Below, one piece after another: positions 59,041-64,000 of a stretch of 64,000 nt of DNA. Under the pieces are notes generated by a model. It saw only the letters and a program-made list of their open reading frames with translations, was not told where the DNA came from and searched no databases. Origin of the DNA: Epiperipatus broadwayi (taxonomy: Eukaryota > Onychophora > Udeonychophora > Euonychophora > Peripatidae); contig JAQFVV010006274.1 of the NCBI GenBank assembly GCA_028023455.1, positions 4,402,001 through 4,466,000 of the forward strand, written 5' to 3'. The first letter of the stretch is position 1, and every line of letters begins with the position of its first letter. A program made the position numbers and the translations under genes.

Positions 59041-60105
59041 ATGGAAATAGCAAGTCGGGTTATCAAAATAAAGACTTTCTCGGGAAACGAAGGGGAAAGA
59101 CCGAATAGATACTTAGAGAGTCTAGAACGTTTTTTTTCATGTAATGAGTTCAGCGAGTCGGTCAAAGTTAATATAGTTATTAGCTACATACAAGATGAGG
59201 CCGAAAATTGGTGGGAGTTGCTGGGAATAAAGCCAACGAACTTTAAGGAATATAAACAAGCATTGCTGAAGAGTTATTGGGGGCAGGGGCTTCAGGAAGT
59301 TGTGAAACATCAGGTAACACAAGAAAAATGGCGAACAGAAGAATCACTAAGTACATATTTCCGCAAACAAGTGGTGAGATTAAGGGGAATCACAGCATAC
59401 AAACTATCTGAGCAACAAATACTGCGGATAGTAAGGCGAGGCTTCCCAGAAAACATCCAAGAAATAATAATAGGGAATGATACCATAGAGCGAGTGGCAG
59501 AGATACTCAGGACGATAGATAATGATAAACAGTATGAAGAAAATCGGAGGGAAGAGGGAAATGCAGAAGATAATCGCAGACAAGTAGCAAACCTAGTACA
59601 AAATGAAGAGAGGGGCGAGCTGGGAATGGCATATCAATCATGTCCTAAAATAGAAATAGGAATCGAAGGGAAGGTGATTAATGCACTACTTGACTCAGGA
59701 AGCCAAGTATCGGTGATTTTGCAGAAAATGTTCAAGGAAATGGACCGGAGTAACTTGAAAATTAAAACCTTGCCATTAAAGGATGTATACGTAAGGCTGG
59801 CGAATGGGAAAAGAGCCAAGTTGGCATCGGAGCAAGCTTGGGTGAGTATTAAGATCGCAGGGAAGGAATACAACCATGTTATGCTGATCTTGGAGGGATT
59901 GATACATGATGCTATCCTGGGCTCAGACTTTATGTGCAAAGCAGGATGCGTGCTGGATTATGAAAAGCGACAGGCAAGGATTAATCATGCAGAAATACCG
60001 TTTGACATCTGCGAGGCAAACGATAGTAAAGCGGAGCACGATGCAGAAAGTGCAGGGATACAAATAGAAAAAAATAATAATAAGGGAAGAGGAACAGGAA
60101 AGTGA
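59041..60105 (+). CDS. Gypsy Gag-protease
   Basis: A 354-codon open frame. Residues ~10-165 match the retrotransposon gag capsid-like domain (IKTFSGNEGE, DEAENWWELL at 52-61, VRRGFPENI at 131-139). An aspartic protease follows: LLDSGSQVSVI (216-226, catalytic Asp218), then ILGSDFM (292-298), the second conserved protease motif. No CCHC zinc knuckle is visible between capsid and protease, which is unusual for Gag. The downstream pol frame is +1 relative to this one, with an overlap window of 60068-60105 containing an A7 run (60068-60074). It is uninterrupted, but the element as a whole is defective in pol. Confidence 0.85.
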   Translation: MEIASRVIKIKTFSGNEGERPNRYLESLERFFSCNEFSESVKVNIVISYIQDEAENWWELLGIKPTNFKEYKQALLKSYWGQGLQEVVKHQVTQEKWRTEESLSTYFRKQVVRLRGITAYKLSEQQILRIVRRGFPENIQEIIIGNDTIERVAEILRTIDNDKQYEENRREEGNAEDNRRQVANLVQNEERGELGMAYQSCPKIEIGIEGKVINALLDSGSQVSVILQKMFKEMDRSNLKIKTLPLKDVYVRLANGKRAKLASEQAWVSIKIAGKEYNHVMLILEGLIHDAILGSDFMCKAGCVLDYEKRQARINHAEIPFDICEANDSKAEHDAESAGIQIEKNNNKGRGTGK

Positions 60106-61547
60106 GAATGAAGAACGACTGAAAAATTTGTTGAATACGTACGAGAATGTGTTTTCAGAAGTTCCGGGAGTTATTGAAGGATACGAACACCGAATAAAGC
60201 TTATGGAAGACCAGCCGTATCAAGCGTGAGCATACCCAATACCACATCAATATAGAAATGCAGTAGAAGAACAGCTACAGAATATGCTAAAATGGGGAAT
60301 TATTTCTAAATGCTCATCCCCATACAATAATCCGTTGGTGACAGTAAAGAAAAAGGACAGGTCTATTCGATTGTGTTTAGACGCGTGACAATTAAATAAA
60401 ATAACAGTGCTAGACACTAATGCCCCACCACCTATAAGTGAATTATTAATGAAGTTCCATAAAAAAAAAGATATTTTCGACGTTTGATCTAACGGCCAGC
60501 TACTGGCAGATCAAGCTTCACCCTGAAGACCAGAAATATACCGCTTTCCGATATAATGGACAGGCATATAACTTTAATCGGGTTCCCTTCGGCTTAAAAA
60601 ACAGTGGAGCGGGATTAATACAATGCCTTGATCAGGTATTGTCAGAAAGAATCAAGAGTTTAATTACGATGTATGTGGACGACATCATTTTGGCCTCGGA
60701 TAGTGTGGAGGAGCACTTTGAACATTTGAAGCTACTGTTCGGGGAGTGCATAGAAAAGGGAATTAAAATAAATTTGGGGAAAAGCCACCTAATGACTATG
60801 GAGGTGAAATTCTTGGGACACATTATCGGTGAGCAAGGAATATCTCCAAATCCAGAGAAAATCGAGGCTATACAACATTTTCCAAAGCCAAGGAAGAAGA
60901 AAGACATCAAAGCTTTCCTCGGACTATGTAATTTTTTCAACCAATTTTATAAAAAAATTTCCTCAGACATGGAGCCTCTCTTACAGCTATTAAGGAAGGA
61001 CAAAAGGTGGATGTGGGAGGAGCAACAAGAGCGTAGTTTTGAAAAGGTAAAAAGGGGGTTTCTAAAAGAGGTCATGCTGTCATACCCAGATTTTGACAAA
61101 CCATTTGTAGTGCAAACTGACAGTAGTGGAATAGGCCTGGGGGCCACATTATCTCAGGTGCAGGATGATAAGAGATATGGGGTGTTATTCTTTGTAAGTC
61201 GCTTATTAAGTAAGCCAGAAAAAAATTATACAGTAACTGAGAGGGAGGCTTTAGCAATTGTCTGGGCCTTTAAGAAGTTTAGACAATATTTAATAGGATC
61301 GCAGGTGATAGTGATCACAGACCATAGGAGCCTTGAGTTCCTTAATCATAGCTTCCTCACGAATAGTAGGCTGATCCGATGGAGTTTGATCTTACAAGAA
61401 TTTAACTATCGCATGCAGTATTGCCCAGGCAAAGACAATATGGCGGCAGATGCTTTAAGTCACTATCCGATAGAACCACCGCAACAACATTTAAATTGTA
61501 ACAATGCGTACATAGCAGCGGCGGAAGTAGATAAAGCGAGGATATAG
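60068..61547 (+). pseudogene. Gypsy pol: reverse transcriptase and RNase H, broken
   Basis: The N-terminal part of the reverse transcriptase (frame +1 to gag) is interrupted by TGA at 60227-60229 and 60386-60388, both directly after GCG, which suggests C-to-T change at CpG. A frameshift falls in an A run at 60461-60469. After it the frame is open to 61547. It contains the motif-A-like FDLTASYWQIKLHPED, VPFGLKN, MYVDDIILAS (catalytic Asp pair, about 60669-60698), and FLGHIIG. RNase H follows with QTDSSGIGLGATL, REALAIVWAFKKFRQYL and TDHRSLEFL, ending ADALSHYP. The domain order is normal for Ty3/gypsy. Confidence 0.88.
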
Positions 61548-61555
61548 AGTGCAGT

Positions 61556-62761
61556 TTGCAAAGATTAGTGAAAGCGCAAGAAGAGGATACAGAATGTAAG
61601 CAAATAATAGACTACTTGCGCCATCAGCCTGCAGGTAGACCTGTAAACAATACGTTATGGAAAGAAAGAAAAAATATTGTTTAAAAAATGGACTTTTACA
61701 GCGTAAAATAAGAGATGAGGAGCATACACGAGTCGTTCTTCCAGTGGATATGCGGAAACAAATAATCAGGTTCATACATGAAAATTATGGACACTATGGG
61801 ACAAGCAAGATGGAAGGGTTGATAGGCAATTGGTTTTATTGGCCAAGAATGTATAAGTGTTTTACACGTCATTGAGGGATGTACTGTATGTGCGAAAACA
61901 AAGCCCCCAAACTCATCAAGCGTGGGCCCGTTGAGACCTATATATGCATACCAGCCTAACAGCCTATTGGCAATAGATTTCTATGGACCCCTACCTCAGT
62001 TTAATAGAAAGAAGTATCTTGTTGTAGCCTATGACGTTTTTTCCAAGTTCGTAGCAGTATATCCGGTGGCGCAAGCTAATGCCAAACAAACTATACAGGT
62101 ACTTGAACATCAACATTTTCGAGACGTGGGAATCCCAAAGCAGATAATATCAGACCATGGAACTCCCTTTATGTCGGAGGAATGGAAAAGGTGGATGAAG
62201 CGCCACCAGATCAGACATATTCTCACTTCGATTCGCAATCCGCAGTCTAATCCCTGCGAACGAGTCATGAGGGAATTGGGGCGCTTATTTCATGTGTATC
62301 TCCAGAACAATCATCGTAAATGGGTAAAAGAGGCCATGAGAGTTGCGAACATGATAAATTGGTCCAAGAACAAATCAACCGGGTTCGAACCCATCAGGCT
62401 TCATCACGGGAGAAGTACTCCTTACCCATTCAAAACCCCTTTACCGATCAGAACACCACATATTGATAAGAAGAAGGACGCTGATGAAGCACGCTGTAAA
62501 CTCAGAAAGATGGGAAATATAAGACAAAGGAGACAAGGGAAGAGCAAGGCTATGTTCAAGCTGGGAGATGAGGTCATGGTAAGGGTAAATCCAGTAAGGC
62601 ATCTGGAAAAAGGGATATACAAGAAATTTCAACCAATATATGATGGGCCATACAAAATCATAAAGGAGTACGGAAATAACGCCTTCAAAGTCGCCCAAGG
62701 GTCAGACTGCAAGGGAACGTTCAATGCTCGATCCTTACAATTACTAAAGAAGAAAACTTAA
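61556..62761 (+). pseudogene. Gypsy integrase, frameshifted N-terminus with open core
   Basis: The zinc-binding HHCC region is split. The histidines are in the open piece 61657-61875 (FIHENYGHYGTSKME), while the CxxC pair (61880-61891) is in the frame of the core. The core is open (61922-62761, 279 codons): AIDFYG (Asp19), ISDHGTPF (Asp78) and NPCERVMREL (Glu113). The Asp-Glu spacing leaves 34 residues between them, one fewer than the usual D,D35E. A basic C-terminal domain follows, with KFQPIYDGPYKI. A second frameshift lies near 61660 in an A run. Confidence 0.88.
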
Positions 62762-62885
62762 CAAGTAACACGGACACACGAGAATAAGAAAGGACGAACT
62801 TCCATCAAAATAAATTGAGGGGATTGTATAATAAGAATAAAGTTAAACGTTGAAACTAAAACCTTCAGATTGATATTTTAGTTTC

Positions 62886-62903
62886 AAAAGGGGGGACGGA
62901 GAA
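62886..62903 (+). promoter_or_regulatory. Polypurine tract
   Basis: 'aaaaggggggacggagaa' lies directly before the 3' LTR and is the plus-strand primer expected there. Confidence 0.8.
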
Positions 62904-62904
62904 A

Positions 62905-64000
62905 TGTACTGAGATACATCAGGAAGGAGGGTGTTTTCTTCGGAGTTACACATAATTTTGGAGAAATATAAATTGATAAAAGGTTTGTTTAAATATTTAA
63001 TAAGAATAAAAGGTCTTGTAGGGTAAAATAAAAATCAAAAAAAAAATTTTTTTTATCATAGAAGGGTTTATCGTTAAAAGCATAAATTAGACAGTTTTAT
63101 AAGATATAATTTTAGAATCACATTTAAATAAAACTTAAAGAATTAAAAACTTGATTTAATTAAAACTTGATTTAATTGAAATTTGATTTAAGATTGCTTT
63201 TAGAAAAAAAAAAAAAAAAAGCAAGGTGGAGTTCGTTTTGTCTTATAATAATAAAAAAAAAGGAATATAATCAAAGGAATGTAATAAACAATGGGAGCTA
63301 ATGACAAACATAAGAAATTTCCATTAAACGGCTAATTAGTGAAATAACTCTAACAAAGAAATTGAAATTTGCAATCATCTAAAGAATGACCAATGAAACT
63401 GTGTAGAGAGTCGAAAGAAAAGAAATAATTGTCCAATAGCAGAAATTCAGAATGTAGATTGAATCCGCAAGATAAGGACCGTAAAATATAAAAGGGGCGA
63501 ACTTTCTATTGTTAGTTATTAGATTGAATTTGATATTATGATTAAAATTTGAGTTTGAGTCGGTTCGGTTGATTATTCTTAAATTCATATTCATATTAGT
63601 AATATACGTCCAAAGTTAAATAAAACATAATGCTGCATTGTTAAACCCATCGTGTGGACAGCCGGCCAAATCCTTCCATGCAATACCAACAGCAGACAGT
63701 TCAAAGGACAATCATGTTCGCGTAAAACAAGAAGGAAGCGGAGTGTCCATGGTGAAGCCCACAGGATCCCAATGACATCGGGAAAAGGATCGCAAAGAGT
63801 TAGCGCTAACTGACCGAAGGAAATACTATCAGAAGCTACGCTCAGAACTAGGCATAAAAGAGAATGCTAGGTAATATTTATTTTATTCTTAATTCACTAA
63901 TTAAATGCCGTAGTAATGTATGGAATAATAAACTTTGAACTTTATGTTATGAACAATAATTACTAATTGTCTTTAGCTCCATTATCAAGGGATTTTATTG
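62905..64000 (+). repeat. 3' LTR of gypsy element, cut by the window end
   Basis: Repeats 56851-57950 with few differences and small length changes in A runs. It includes the TATA box at 63487. Confidence 0.92.

Larger units (their letters stand above)
56851..64000 (+). mobile_element. Ty3/gypsy LTR retrotransposon, truncated by the window end
   Basis: Order: 5' LTR, gag-protease, reverse transcriptase, RNase H, integrase, polypurine tract, 3' LTR. The LTRs are very similar where both are visible (56851 onward against 62905 onward), so the insertion is recent. Even so, pol is interrupted by two stops and several frameshifts. There is no env-like ORF between integrase and the 3' LTR. The flanking duplication cannot be checked because the 3' end lies outside. 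Confidence 0.93.

Noticed and set aside
58806-59165. 119-codon minus-strand frame upstream of gag
   Set aside because: It overlaps the gag start and untranslated leader and has no recognisable content.

Overview
The window is AT-rich eukaryotic DNA, almost certainly from an animal and most likely an invertebrate. It has long (TA)n microsatellites, no bacterial-type gene spacing, and no host gene I can recognise. Nearly everything interpretable is a mobile element: RTE-type LINEs, several families of Penelope-like elements (PLEs), a Ty3/gypsy retrotransposon, a non-autonomous LTR element, fold-back/MITE-like elements and tRNA-derived SINE fragments. Base composition and element content do not identify the species, and I do not guess it.

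Layout. 1-9507: a direct repeat (1-775 and 8713-9507) brackets a full-length RTE LINE with an intact 985-codon ORF and a target-site duplication (TSD) (1795-5098), plus a decayed retrotransposon gag (5660-6756). 9508-15440: AT-rich non-coding DNA with SINE-like pieces. 15487-19558: fold-back elements around a decayed minus-strand LINE (16600-17870), ending in a 1.1-kb nested palindrome. 19581-24217: an LTR element with two ~1.35-kb LTRs, a ~0.7-kb interior with no large ORF, and a 1190-bp insertion in its 3' LTR that has perfect 23-bp terminal inverted repeats. 24389-28109: a second direct-repeat pair with a 108-bp tandem array and a 243-bp hairpin. 28223-30342: a decayed PLE. 34037-37324: a second, broken RTE copy on the minus strand.

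43080-51622 is the most striking part. Three PLE families each occur as head-to-head inverted pairs, with 5' truncated ends facing each other and 3' tails pointing outward. One arm of the last pair keeps an uninterrupted ORF with a YVDD reverse transcriptase and a GIY-YIG endonuclease. All preserved tails carry a hammerhead-ribozyme-like motif (seven copies) whose helices covary between families.

51640-56850 is AT-rich with no gene seen. 56851-64000 is a Ty3/gypsy element: 5' LTR, gag-protease ORF, pol broken by stops and frameshifts, polypurine tract, and a 3' LTR that runs off the window. The reverse transcriptases of the RTE, PLE and gypsy elements are the only enzymes encoded. The SINEs, fold-backs and non-autonomous LTR element would depend on enzymes supplied elsewhere. 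Many element edges lie in or beside (TA)n tracts.
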